Assembly: GCA_963556495.2 (NCBI GenBank)
Contig: OY747711.1
Span: 33,181,914 to 33,245,913 of the forward strand
Origin: Valencia hispanica
Lineage: Eukaryota > Chordata > Actinopteri > Cyprinodontiformes > Valenciidae
Direction: 5' to 3'
Length of the DNA stretch: 64,000 nucleotides
The position numbers were made by a program, and so were the translations under genes. The notes under the pieces are model-generated. The model was not told the DNA's origin. It did not search any database and saw only the letters and a program-made list of their open reading frames with translations. Shown here one piece after another: positions 48,046 to 61,200 of this stretch (its first letter is position 1; each line of letters starts with the position of its first letter).

Positions 48046-50854
48046 CGGACCCCTTATGTTACTCTCCACAGAAACAATTGCTTAGCAAAACATAGATTTT
48101 TTTTTCTGCCCTGGCACCTCTTCAATATAAACATATTCAGTTTTTTGTGGTTAAAAATAGAGGTATTCCAAATAAATAATTTTAAAAGCTGAAGTTTTTC
48201 TGTGGACTAGACATCGAGAGAATCTTGCAAACAATGGTGTAGAGCTCTTCTTTACAGAGGACCATTATCACTTTCTGTACTCTTAAAACCCACGAAAACA
48301 GCAAAGTCCTATTAATGTTTTTTTTCCACATCTGCATTGCTTTTTATTGGCTTGGTTGACTTGGATTGCTTTAACCATGGTAAGGAACTTCTTCTTTTGG
48401 ATTTTAATGTAGTAAATATCTGTGTTGCCTCCTGCTGGCACATCATTGGTATTACAGTGTTGATCTAAAGCTCACAGACTGTGTAGGCGCAAATGTTTTC
48501 AAAAACAGAGATAAAAATTTATGTTAAATAAAACATCTGCAATAATGTAGTTTATAACATGTTGACACTTGGAATTGTTGCCTGCAGACCATACCAAGTA
48601 TTGATAGCGGTACAAGAGGTTCACATCTACCTGTTTACTTTCTCTGTTTACTTTTTGTATTGAACTGGCAGGCAAAGATATTATTTTTCCGCTGAGGACC
48701 CTAGAAAAGCATCCAGTGTTCGACCCCAGCACCCACTGTAGCACTGCTGATATAATGAGAGAGCGTGGAGAAAAAATCGGCAACATCGGTAGAGGATCTC
48801 GGTCGAGGCGTCCATACAGCAGACTCCGCTCCCAGACACACGCGTGTCATGTTGACCTTACAGGGCCGCGAGCCGGCTAAGAGCAGAAATGAGCGCAGGC
48901 TACGGGAAAGAGGGGAGCGCCAAAGTAAAGTGCTCACCCTGGGCCATTATGATTAACCATCAGCAGTTTTTGTGTAATCATCGTCAATGTGCTCGCTGCA
49001 GAATTCTGTATGGAATGGGCTGCAGAGGAAAATCAATCACATTATATTACTGTGGACATGCTTTATTGACCTCTGTTGGTGTTCACACATTTCATACTTG
49101 ATTTGTATCTACTGGCGGGCATTTAGAACAATGTGGGCAATTTGGGCGATGAGGAAAAACAGGGCAGCGTTTTTAAGCCTGGAGCCCATGCTTATAGATT
49201 GAGTGCTGCTTCATACAAAAAGGGGGAAACTACTGAGATGTACTTCCTGCATACATTTCATAAAATACCTTGGGGCATCCAGATAGATAGACGGTGGGTA
49301 GATTTTCCTGCATTGGTTCCAGACGGATAGTACAAAGTGTGACATCTCTTTTTCAGACAGACAACAGTAAATAAGGGTTGGATGTCTCATTACCTGAATA
49401 CCAAGCTCTGACAGCTACATTCGTCTAAAATGCATTGTATCTAAAGGTTAAGAGTAGTTATGAGAAAAGTAATGTATTATTAAAATACCTTTCGGAATGA
49501 AGTACCTCCTGATATATTTTCCTTGGTAATGAAAGTAGGGCTCGGTGGAAAATCTAATAATTTGAAAACCCATTTCTTCAACCTTTTATTACTGGTACTC
49601 CATCTTTAACAAGTTATGCTGGGGAGAGTGAAGAGCTCACAGCTCGCGAATGGACAGTAAACATTTTGTTATAGTCAGAACCATCTCTTATTACTGGTTT
49701 TTCATTAAAAAAAAGAAAGCCTTTAGAAGCATTCAAAGCATTTCGGCAGATGAAGATGCTTCACAATTTTCTCCCTCTCACCTTTTTTCTCTCCTCACTA
49801 CACCTGAATCCTTTTTCTTTTTGATGCTGTTAAGGGAGTAATTGAGTGCAGAAAATGGCTTGGCTTATTTGGACTGAGCCTGATCCAGAAATGATTAAAG
49901 CTAAAGGGGTTTGAGGTATTCAAAGAGAGAGAATGACAAAAAAAATATGGTTAATGCTTTTTTTTTTCTTTTTCCCATTTTGTGAGAAGAGCAGGAGACG
50001 GTGGGTGGGGGGGGCGTGGGGTTGATGGGGAGGCTGAGCACCGAGCAGCCAGACAGGTTGGTGTTCGAGGGGGCTCAGGGGAGGGATGGAGGGAGGGTGT
50101 GAGCACACAGAATAGCCCATACTCATACCCCTATTAAAAGCATCAGGCTTGTCAGAGACAGTAAAAAGACAGGAAATCACTGTAAGAAATGAAGCTTCTT
50201 TTACCAATTACTGAATACCGAGTGCACACCTTGGAGCTCTTTGTCCTTTGTCGTACCAGTTCCCTGTCTCGCAACCCTTTCTGCCTTTCTTTCTGTCTCC
50301 CTCCCCGGCTTACAGCCTTTGAGTAGGATGCATTAGCACTGAGGCCTGGAGAAGAGGCAGGGTTTTTCAAAGCCCAGTTGGACTCACTTCTAGCCTGTCG
50401 TCGTAGATCCTTTTCAGGCTTTTATTCGGAGACAGCAGGGGCAGGTCTGAAAGAGACGGCCTCAACCTCTCCACTCAAACATTTATCTCTCCCTTTTTTT
50501 CTCCCTTTTGCTACAGCAGAGATGATTAGCAAAAGAGACATTTACTGATCGGCAGCAGCTTTCCATAAAGGACATTCGGCACATTTGATTAACACACCCA
50601 CACAGATGTGCACATTCACACATGTACTGTCAAACGAACGAAATGGTTTCAGTCAATCTCACAGATGGACTCAACTGGATCTGTGAAATTGTGTGAGGTG
50701 GTCTGTGGACAACTTTTAAAAAATGTATAATTAGCTTCCTTTTGCAGTCCTGAAGAGGTTAGTTAGGTTCAAATGAATTATTTAGCATATCAGTTGCATT
50801 TATTCCCAGATATTGATAAGGCTCCTCTAAAATCATAATTTTGTTTGTTTATTT
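48046..50854. other. Gene-free stretch with candidate regulatory blocks
   Basis: 48,740-49,180 is GC-richer and repeat-free ('gggccattatgattaaccatcagc', 'ggcgggcatttagaacaatgtgggc') and looks like conserved non-coding sequence. Several short frames overlap it on both strands without any domain. 50,002-50,030 is a G-run cluster. Confidence 0.4.
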
Positions 50855-51552
50855 TCATACTCTTTTGAGCCATTCAGAGCTGTTTTACTGGTGCACTTTG
50901 GATGATTGTCCAGCTACATAACCCTGGTATGCTTTAGCTGAAGATCATGAACTGAACAGACAGATGTTGTTCTACAGGACTTCCTGTTAGAATGTTTGAA
51001 TGCTCCATTCAATTAACCTGGTTTATTTCTGTTCCATGTTTTCTTAATCTGTAGATGATGACTCTCACAGTGGTTCGCTGGAGCTCAAAAACCTTGAAAA
51101 TGTTTTTGTAACCCTGTCCAGACTGATACGTGTCAGTGACTGTTTTTTCCTTTTTTCTTTTATCAAGGCATGCTGCATTCCTTTAGGAGCTATCTTAGCC
51201 AACTTCATGATGTCTGACTGGACCGTTTTATGGGATTTCTTGACCATTTAGGTCTGGCAGTAGTTAAGCTAGAATGTGGCTAGCAAAACTGAACCAAGCA
51301 ATGTGGTTAATCATATGTATTGATGATTTAACAAAGGGGGGTGCAATTTTATTTTCACATAGGGGCCAGTTGGTTTGGGTAGCTGTTTTCCCTTATGAAG
51401 AAAATAATTATTTAAAAATTGCTCTCAATCTTGATCAAAGTGTCAGTTTGATGTTAACATTTGTTTCATGATATGAAACGTTAAAGTGTGTAATAAAAAA
51501 CGGAAACAGAAGAAATCTGTAAGAAAGCAAATACTTTTTCACAGTACTGTAC
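50855..51552 (-). mobile_element. Tc1-like transposon remnant (CAGTGGTGTG family), reverse strand
   Basis: The right terminus reads 'caaatactttttcacagtactg' and is followed by TA. Inward it carries the family's 'gtttgggtagctgttttccc' (51,374), 'ggtctggcagtagttaagc' (51,250), 'aaaccttgaaaatg', 'cagactgatacgtgtcagtgac' (51,119) and 'actctcacagtggttcgctgg' (51,060). At its left end 'gagccattcagagctg' and 'tttggatgattgtcc' (50,868-50,912) come from far inside the transposase gene, so about half the gene and the left terminal repeat are gone. Confidence 0.82.
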
Positions 51553-51553
51553 A

Positions 51554-53159
51554 TCACCAATTTGAGCATCTGTCAGGTTATTGAGTTTAAATAGATTGGC
51601 TCTGCCATACCCTCTCACCTCCTCTGAGACTCCCGAGACTCATAAACACCTCGCAGACTAGCTTTCCATTCCAGCTATTGACCAAGTCAGTTAATTACTT
51701 CCCAGTTAAAACAAAACCAGATAACTAATTCAGTCTTAAGAGACCATTTAATGCCTTTTGTTGCACTGGTTTTGCAGCCTGCTTTTTTGTGTGTAACTGA
51801 TTCGTTGCACAATGTGGATTCACATCAGGGATTTTGTAGGGAATGTTGCTGTGGATGCAGTTATGGTGATAGCCAGCAGTAATGGTGTCGTTAAAGAAGA
51901 TATAGCTTCCAAATTAGAGGTTCACAAAGCATATTCACCATAGATATAGCTGCCTTCAGGATCCATAACATTGTTAGTGAGTTTTCATAGACCTCTCAGA
52001 CAGACGCTGTCGGGTTGTTTAAGGTTTGCTCTTATCAAGACACATGAGCTTATTATTATGTAAGATTACTCATTCTGAAGAGATTTAACTCAGGGTCTGT
52101 TCCTGTGCGCCCACTTTAAACAGCCCAACCCCACCCTGGGTTGCAGGCCATTCCTTTCACATCATCCTCACCTCATCTGTCATTCCTGCTCGCAGACAGC
52201 ACCAGACACTTTTCAAATCGCCCGTTGTTTTGCCACGAGTGCAGATGTGATGCTAATAAGATTTTCACATGTTCAGAAATAGATTACTCCTGTTTAGCTC
52301 CCTGCATATTTACAGGTGTTTTCAATGGTTAAAGAGATTTTTTGGCTTGGTGTTAATGACAAGCATCAAGAAGTTGCCAGCACTGACAGTGAGAATATGT
52401 GTGCATGGCATGACACATTGCTTTTCTCTGGCAGCCATTTGCAAGGTTAATGTTGTAGAAAACAACATCCATCTCTACATCCCCACCTCTCAAAACAGTT
52501 TCATTAGTCCTAGTGCTGTGGTTCCTCATTTTCAGTGTTGTTCTTAAATGACATGCATCATGTTATTAGTGAGTGACGCAATCAATAAAGTTCGGCAGTT
52601 GCCGCAGCCCCAAAGTTGTTTTGCTGGTGTGTGTATTTTAACATGCTGGGTAAAAGTAGTCTTGTATATGCAGCCTGGCTGTCTCCCCTTTATCCCCCAG
52701 TAGTGTAATAAGTAAGATGCTCCACAGGCACCATCTATCAATGCTAATAGTAACATATTGGGTTTAGTTGAACACATTTAGATGTGTACTGCTTCTGACG
52801 GACAGACGGATGGATGGAATCCTTAGGTCAAGGGAAATTTAGATTTTGACATCCACTACAGCATCAATCTACAGACATAGATGCTGAATTTATGCCCAAT
52901 TTGAACATGAATGTTGTCAAGCTGTACCTCGAAATAAACAGTAGAGCCTGTGATACAACATTATTTTTTTACCTGCTCAAAATGCAACTAAAACAACAAA
53001 ATGATATAGTGATATAGTATATAATGATATATACTCTCCACGTAAGTTTCAGACAGATGCAAGCCAAAGAACATCAACTATAGAAATCAAATTGCCTAAC
53101 AGCCCTGAAAAAATTGTTCTTACTTTTGATGTTATGCCTTGAAATTGTGTTTTATCCAC
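51554..53159. other. Non-coding sequence, no gene seen
   Basis: Frames are short and motif-free. No repeat ends recognised. A few TATAG/ATATA words near 53,000 are low complexity. Confidence 0.45.
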
Positions 53160-53515
53160 ACATTATCCATTATCCATCCATCTATTATTTATGCTGTCTA
53201 TCCTATGCAGGGTTGCGGGGGGCTGGTACCCTCCTCTCCAGCAATCATTGGGTGAGAGGTGGGGTACACCCGGAACAGGGCGCCAGTTGCAGAACAACAC
53301 AGAGACAAACAACCATGCATGGCCACACTCATGCAATTTAGAAAGACCTATAAACCTAACAATCATGTTTCTGGACTGTGGGAGGAAGCCGGAGCACCCA
53401 GAGGGAACCCACTCATGCACAGGGAGAACATGCAAACTCCATGCAGAAAGACCTCAGGCCCGGATTCAAACCCAGGACCTTCTTACTGCAAGGTAACAGT
53501 GCTACCAACTGCAGT
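53160..53515 (-). mobile_element. tRNA-derived SINE (family A), reverse strand
   Basis: On the reverse strand the head gives 'gcagttggtagcac', 'cttgcagtaagaaggtcctgg' and a B-box-like 'ggtttgaatcc'. The body has 'catggagtttgcatgttctcc' and 'acagtccagaaacatgattg', and the tail ends in GGATGG/GGATAATGG units at 53,160-53,180. It is nearly full length. Confidence 0.88.
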
Positions 53516-55664
53516 GCTACCACTTTTCAGGCTACTTTATCCATTATTTACTGTTAAAAATGTTGGGACAATAGAAAAACACATTAGCAGCACATTCCAG
53601 AAAGGAAGCTACATGCACTGGTCAGAGTTTGCCGAATGTCAGGTGACTGCCGACTGCGTTTTGGTGAGTCTCAGTGGCTGAGCATGCTGTCAATATAATT
53701 TATGTGCGTTTAGCTTCATTCTATTGGTCCTGGCGATTCCAAAGAGGTGTCATATGGCCGAATTGACCAATCAGTCACGGAGATACAAGGGTGATTAAAT
53801 ACAGCATCCATGTTGGTGAGGATAAAGCCCACCTATGTCAATGTTATACGAATAGGAAATATATAGAAAAAAGTGATTTAAATGATTTTTTATGTTTTAC
53901 AACCATTTAGTCACATAATAATTTAAAATATTGTATTCACATGAGAAAAGTCCAATGGTACACTGTGGCACAAAGTGGCACAGATTGGTACCCTGTGCCA
54001 ACATCACCTGAAGTTTCTGTTTATAAACTTCTACAATATTGTTGTTTTTCAGTTTATTAGAACCAATCTTTACACAGATAATGTTAAGATTTTTAATTAT
54101 AAATTTATTGAGCTCTTTGGGTGCAGCTTAATTTTTCCTAAGAGATAGTCATCCTAAAAGTATTTTCTTTTCAGATGAAAAAAAAACAGTTTTTACAATG
54201 TGCCATGTTCATTTACAATTCTAGAATGACACATAAACTGATATTCACACATCCTAATTATTCTCACAAGGTTTCTCTTTATTATTTAACCAAAAGTTAT
54301 CAAATAGACCTTGTGGTTGCAGAAAAAAATCTCATTTAATTGCAGGCATGTCATATTTGACCAGATCTCTAAACATAGGCATAGGGCTCAAAGGTATACT
54401 TTTGATATATTTAAAAAATGACAATATATTTAAAAAATGACAAGAAATTGCGTGTTGCTTCTTTTTACTTATTAAAAGTGTGCTTTAAATAAACTGAACT
54501 TCAATTAATTAAAACATTTTACTAATTGCAGATGGGATTCAGTTCACCAAATTATCATTTCTGGTATGGAAACTGTTATGCTGTAGTTTACAGGATGACA
54601 GTGCACAAGACAGAAGTCTTATCTTCAGTAAACTCAGAGCCTGACAAATGTACAAAATGACCTTCATATAATCTGTGAGCAAAATATTCTTGTGCCTGAA
54701 CCAACAGAAATGGCCAAAAAAAAGCATGGATAAATTGCTTTGCTCATTGTGAATTCCATATTCAATTGTAGCATTTTCTGGGCTAAATGGGATTGTGCAT
54801 TAAAGTCTGAATATGCCTGACTTTGGAGGAGTGATGCTTTTTATTTTCCATTTTTCCCTGCACAGATGTGGCTTGTGGAAGCCACAGTATTGCGGTGCTT
54901 TCAGTGAAAAGGCCATCTTTAGGACCTCTTGATCAATCTGTGACCTTTAAGTACGTAGCCATCACGTAAATAGGAGGGTGCGCTTACAGAGACTTCAAAA
55001 GCAAGGGGACCCGATAATTTCAAAATGGAGCGGTGTGGAGTGGCGCTGGTGGGGAGTCCATAAAAGCCTGCCTTGTTCTGCACACACCTCCTCTTTGCTC
55101 CACAACAGCCAGTTAGGGTAATAGCTCAAGGGAGAAAGGGGTAGAGAGAGAGAAAGGAGGAGGGGTGGAGGCATGGATGGAGGGAGGGAGGAAAAAACAG
55201 GTAATTACTTGTAATCATTGGCTGAGGAAGAGCTGATGACCCCTACAGCATAACAGATTGTACTGTTCCTCATTGAAAAACGCAGAGGAGTCCGGATGTA
55301 GTTCTATCAACAGGTAACAACTTGGAAATTAATTGTTAACCTTAAACCTCCTTTTATAGCAGAAAAATGCTATTTTCCTCTCTTGCTCGTTTTCTCTCTC
55401 TTTGAGAGGAGATGTAAAAACCTCAATAAGTGCTAAACAAGCAGGCATGGCATGTCCTCATTATCCTACAATGTTTTTTATTTAGATTGGGCATCAAGTA
55501 GAGAAAAATATGGTTCAACAAGGAGGCATCACAGATAGATATGTTAGAGGAAGTGACAGCAATCCTTTGAGGTGTACTTACACTCTTCGTATACTAAAAT
55601 ACTAAAATGTTTACCAAACCGCATGTACAAAATATGTAATAACCTAAAATTAAACAGGGTAGTT
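53516..55664. other. Non-coding sequence; small tandem duplication
   Basis: No gene. A 19-bp unit (atatatttaaaaaatgaca) occurs twice in tandem at about 54,403-54,440. 54,770-54,970 and 55,020-55,110 have conserved-element texture. 55,145-55,200 is a purine-rich GAGG tract. Confidence 0.42.
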
Positions 55665-56905
55665 TTGTTGTAGGGGGTCATGTCTTTTTGACCAAGTCAT
55701 GACATTCAAATCCCGTATTTAACAGGTTTCTAGGATTTCCTTCTTTCACCTCCGGAATATTGCTAAAATTAGAAACATCCTGTCCACGAATGATGCTGAA
55801 AAATTATTCCATGCATTTGTTGCTTCAAGGCTAGACTACTGTAATTCTTTACTATCAGGAAGCCCACAAAATGCAATTAAAAGCCTTCAGTTGATCCAGA
55901 ATGCTGCAGCAAAAGAGAGATCACATTTCTCCTGTTTTAGCTTCCCTTCTTTGGCTCCCTGCTAAATCCAGAATAGAATTTAAGATCCTCCTTCTCACAC
56001 ATAAAGCCCTTAATAATCAAGCTCCATCATACATCAAGAGATCTAAGTGTTCCATATGTTCCCAACAGAGCACTTCGCTCTCAGACTGTGGGTTTACTGG
56101 TGGTTCCTAGGATTTCTAAATGTAGAATGGGAGCCAGATATTTTAGTTTTCAGGCTCCTCTCCTGTGGAACCAGCTCCCAGCTTTAGTCCGTGAGGCAGA
56201 CACTGTCTACTTTTAAGGCCAGGTATAAAACCTGCCTCTTTATGCTGCTATAGACACTTTTCTTCACTCAACTACTTTTTTTCTTCTACTACTCTCCAAT
56301 GGCATTTTGCTAACTTTGTTTTCTCTCAGTGTTTTTTTTCTCCTTAGGAGATACACCTGGTCTGGCATCCTGCTCAGCTGTGATGCCTTGTTGGAGGGGG
56401 GCATCGACTGGGATGAAGCTTCCAGTAACTGAACGTTCTCCATGTCCTATTAACTTTTTACTTCCTTTAACATAGAAAGTAGGCTACTTGCATCAGTTCT
56501 TTTGTACTTTCTGTGTCTCTGTCTTCTCGAACCCCCAGAGGGCCGCTCCTACTGAGCCAGGTTCTGCTGGAGGTTTCTTCCTGTTAAAGGAGAGTTTTTC
56601 CTCTCCACTATCACTACATGCTTGCTCATTATGAGGGATTGCTGTGAAGTCAACGACAAAATGCAGGCAACTATGTACTGTTGCTATATGTTCTTTCAGG
56701 AGGAGTGAATGCTGCAAGTTAATTCTCAATGCAATCCGCTGGGATCCTTTCGATAGAAAACTTTTAAATTGATTAGAATAATGAATTGAAGGATTAATTG
56801 GAATGTTTGCATGATTTAATTGAAATGACTTTTCTTGTAAAGTGCCTTGAGATTACATGTGTTGTAAAATGGCTCTATATAAATGAAATTAAATTTTATA
56901 TATAT
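55665..56905 (+). mobile_element. L2-clade LINE, C-terminal coding end and 3' UTR
   Basis: This is the last part of an L2-type non-LTR retrotransposon, 5'-truncated. The coding remnant (55,690-56,240) is followed by a 3' UTR with 'ggttctgctggaggtttcttcctg' (56,559), about two copies of the 'ccactatcactacatg' unit (56,606 on) and the conserved terminus 'gtaaagtgccttgagattac' (56,836) into a (TA)n tail. This copy helps interpret the decayed one at 7085-8050. Confidence 0.88.
55690..56240 (+). pseudogene. L2 LINE reverse transcriptase, C-terminal end
   Basis: The region past the reverse transcriptase palm is readable with frameshifts: 'DQVMTFKSRI' (about 55,695), then a 'HLRNIAKIRNIL'-like block, 'HAFVASRLDYCNSLLSGSP' (about 55,815-55,870), 'AIKSLQLIQNAAA' (55,874-55,912), then 'SPVLASLLWLPAKSRIEFK' and 'ILLLTHKALNNQAPSYI' in a shifted frame. 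SRLDYCNSLL and LQLIQNAAA are diagnostic for L2/CR1-type LINEs. An indel near 55,912 breaks the frame and a stop follows 'GFTGGS' at 56,108. Confidence 0.87.
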
Positions 56906-57089
56906 ATATATATATAATGATTATTTTTGGATTGTTTTAGTTAATATTGCTTACAGAGGAAGGAAACTAAAAATTCAGTTTCTCTGAAAAACATTTATCA
57001 GTTCTCCTAAAAATATTACATAAAACAAATGAAAAAAATGTTTTTTATGGGATAATTGCAGCTTGCTGATTATTATGCTCATGTGCTTT

Positions 57090-58271
57090 AGAGCATTTAT
57101 ATTCAATACTTTCTTTATAATGCAGTGTGGCATGGAGGTGATCAACATGTGGCTCTGCTAAAGTATTGAGGAACCCCAGGTTCATTAAATAGCAGTCATC
57201 AACTGGTCTGCATTGATGATTCTTGTGTCACTCATATTTTTTCTTACAAAACTAGATTAGCTGTGAGGTTGAGCCAAGGTGAGTTTGCTGCATAATCAAG
57301 CGCAGTGATGTCATGCTCATTAAAGTAGGTATTGGTAACGTTGACAGAGTAGACAGAAGTTAAGTCCAACTTGAAAGTTGATCAGCATCTGCATAAAGCT
57401 TGTCAACAGAGGGAAGCATGAATGGCTCTAAGATTTTCGTGTTGGACACATGGAATAACTTTGGACTTAACAAAGATTGTGGATCACTGTCAGCAGAACC
57501 CAAATCATCACTGACTGTGGAAACTTCACACTAGACCTCAAACAACATCGATTCTGTGCCTCTCCACTCTTCCTCCAGATTCTGAGACCTTTATTCTAAA
57601 ATGAAATCCATAATTTACTTTCATCTGAAATGAGGACTTTGGACCATGGAGAATCAGTTAATTAGTGTTGCTCCTCAGTGCAGGTAAGACACTTTTTATT
57701 TTGTGTCAGATTTATGAGTAACATAAGAAAGGAAATTAAAGGTAACCCATGACTGGATGTCTTTGTTTGGCAGCTCTTGAAACACTGACTCCAGCTATAG
57801 TCCCACTACTTGGGAATCTCTCCTCTTTAATGGCCTTTGCTTCACAATCCTCTCACAGCTTCAGTTAACCTGGCTTGTTGTGCCCATTTTTCTACCACAC
57901 TTTTTCTTTCTTCTAAATTTTCCATTGATATGCTTGGATACAATGTTCTGTGGATAGCCAGTAATTTTATACCGATTAGCTTCCATGGGTTGCTCTCCTT
58001 TTGGAGGTTAAGAATGCAGGCCATATCATGACAAATCTCTCTTTAAAGGACTTTTTTATTAGTTTTGTGTAATAACTAAACTTTATGAGAAACAGATTTT
58101 TGGACTTGTATTAGCTGTAATCCTTTATCTTAACCTAACCCTTATTAACAGTATTAACACAATCTAACTCTGTGTAATAAACCTGTATGATAATTGAACT
58201 ATACATTAGAATTAAATAATTGAAAACATAAAAACTCTTCAATCATGTTCTACTTCATTGAGATGCACCTG
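57090..58271 (-). mobile_element. Tc1-like transposon (AGGTGCATCTC family), one end preserved, reverse strand
   Basis: The right end 'cattgagatgcacctg' runs to 58,271 and is followed by TA. Reverse-strand transposase text is visible: 'cactgactgtggaaacttcacac' (57,511), 'gattctgtgcctctccac' (57,549), 'ctttactttcatctga'-like text (57,617), 'gaaacactgactccagctatag' (57,779), 'tgcttcacaatcctctcacag' (57,838) and 'gtgtggcatggaggtgatcaa' at the left (57,125). Many stops break the frame and the left terminal repeat is absent. Confidence 0.82.
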
Positions 58272-58273
58272 TA

Positions 58274-61200
58274 TGTTGCAACAATTTATTTCCTAATCCT
58301 TTTGTGTATTGCTGTTGTTTTTGAAGACGTGTTGCCAAACACTATTAGTGAGTTTCCACTAATTAAATGCCTTAAAACACAGAATTAATTTATTAAAAAA
58401 CAATCATTAAACCTAACCGTCTCTAATGATTACTACATTTTTAAATAAAGTGTAATTTGGAGTTGTAACAACTCTAGTATTGAAATAACAGGGGGCATGT
58501 TTTCGAGTGAGAGAGAGAGATTGCACCGATTTGTTACACAGGTGGGTCAAATTGCTTGCAAACAATTGTTGCAATTAATATCATCAATGCAGTCCTGAGT
58601 ATCACTTGTATTTAAATGATTTCCTACACTGACTCACACATTCTCTATGAAATGGTATTGGAACTGTGGACTTTTGCAGAGCCAGTGACACAGGAGGACA
58701 TATTGATTTGGAGCAGTGTCTCTTCTTGGGCTCTATGCGACTAGACGGTGGCCTCCTGACACTGGAAGTCTGTAGTGGATCAATTGAGAACACTTGTGCC
58801 ACCTATACCTGTTTGTAACTAATAAGACAACACTTCAGACAACTGGTAATGATTAGCTAAAGATAAACATAACAAATCAAGATACTAAGGGAATAAACTT
58901 GGGGATGAATATGGGGAAAACTGTATTTTACATGAACTGTCAAACACAACAAAGTTTTTTTTTTGGCTTCTCTATTTTGTTTCTCTCATAACACAGTTAT
59001 TAATTTGATCAGACATAAATGGTTTCAAATAAAGCAAAATATGTCATATTAAGCTGCATTAAACCATAATAAGGTTAATAAATCAGTCTTACAATCATTC
59101 AGAATAAGTCTGGGGAAAGGCTTCTCTATTAAGCAGCATCTATGTCACATAACAGAAGAATTAGGAAACTACTGTATATTGCTCAGGATTTCAGATTTAA
59201 CTAAAATCAACACATAAATTCAAAAACGTGAATGAAATAAGAAAAATTACTGATGAGACATAATCACTAAGCAAGAGTTTCATTTATTAAATATTCAATT
59301 ATAACTCTATTTACTAATTAAACTGAACAAAGAAACACACAATCAACTATATATTTATACTAAAGATGAAATTTAAACGGGGAGGGAAATAAGGAACATA
59401 TGGTTATCCAAACTGGTTTAATGTCTAACACTTATCCAGAGTCCATCAGAAATGGGTTTTGCTGCCTAGTTCTGAGTTCTAATACGTACTAGAATCCAAG
59501 AGGGAGCTAAAATCAAGATTCAGTATCAGTTCTGATCGTTCGGTTTTCAGTATCAGAACGATGATGATAGAACTTAAAATGCACCTTATTTGGTTTGAAG
59601 TCGAACAGTTATACCTTATGCCTGTGGGATTGGCTGGACCTTTGCAGGTGCACAGCATTTTCTGACCCCCTGTCTCTTGCTTTGACTGACAGGGAAATAC
59701 CAGTCCAAGCAGCTGTTCAAATTAGCTGGGATTTCGATATGTACCTGAAAGGCTGCTTTTTTATTTAATTTTTTGTGGCCATTGTGGTATGTCACATTGG
59801 ACTTCTCAGATTGCTGCATTTATTTGTTTTCTTTTATGGTGTGAGAGAGAGTCCACATCTTAACCCTGGCCTATCTTAAGCATGACATCATTAAATCTTA
59901 GCTTAATGGCAAAGGACTCAGAGGATAAGTAGCTACCTGCCATGGAAAGAGTTTAATAATTAAAAGAAGGCAGATAATGCTTAAGTCACGAAATAATTCT
60001 AATAGGCGAAATAGAAAAGACATGTCATTTATGAGGGCAGATTTTCTTCCCAAGACATATGCCCAGAACCCCAACTGTTGTGACTGATAGTTTATTCCTT
60101 TAAACAGGTCAGATCAAAATGTCCCCGCTGGGAGTTATACCTTCCTTCAGCTGTGTTTGTTTTCAAAATTACAGTATAACTGAGACGTCATCACCACCCA
60201 CGCAGTATCCTTTTCATCTGCCTGCTGCTTTGGCTAATGCATAGTTTTTGTCAAGCCCATTCAAAAGGAATTAGCAATAACACAGTTTGTGGTAAAAGGC
60301 TTGTAACAGATACAGGGGCTATAGTTTTTGTCTTGTTACAGTTTAATCTGGCCTGCAGATATCCCAGCAGAGGGGCGCAGGTAACGTGAGACTTAAAGTT
60401 TTGCTGCATTAGTTCTGCTTAGCTAACCGTGAATGCTAATTGCAGGAAGAACAAAATGCTACTTTTCCCTCCTTTTCCTCACTCCACCCCCCTTTGCCCT
60501 ACTGAGAACATCATACAAATGTTGTTTGGAGAAGGGACAAAGGTGGTTTCTCTGTACCTGATCACATTTGGCAAGATGCTATGTGTTTTCCTTTTTCAAT
60601 TGTTTGAGTCATACACAGTCAAAAGAACAAGAACATCTAAAGTGTTAACTGTAAAAGACAAAAAGGATTCAAAGTTACCAGGTATAAATAATTAAAGGTG
60701 TAGTGATATATCAAACTAAAGTGATGAGATTATGCACAATATTGGGTTTCTAAAATTAGGCTTATCAAAATTTTAGGGTTGTCCTATTGTCAACAAAAGC
60801 ATTTAAATGTTTTATTTTTGTGTCTTCACAAAAAGTTGAGGTTTAATGAATATGAAGTTAATCATCCAATTTAGGTTTGATCACGTTATGTATTTTACAT
60901 AGTGAAATGTAAAATAATATTCAAAAAAACAGTAAATTACTTTCAAGTTTAGCTTAGCTATGAAGCTACCAATCAGATGTTAATTCTAGTCTTGTTAGAG
61001 GCTAATAATTAGCTAAGTGTTTGCATAATATCTGACATCATTTCTATTTCTTACCCAAAATACTACCACAAAAACTATTTAAAAGTGATATGGTCCTACT
61101 TCTATGCCCATGTAACTGAATGTTGTAGACAAGCCTAAGCAACTCAATAACCACTTTCCTTCTTGCTTCAAAATAAGAGTTTTGAACATTAGTATAGTAC

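Noticed and set aside
59505..59565. Short inverted words around 'cagtatcag' and 'gaacgat' as a hairpin
   Set aside because: The arms are short and imperfect, within the range expected by chance.
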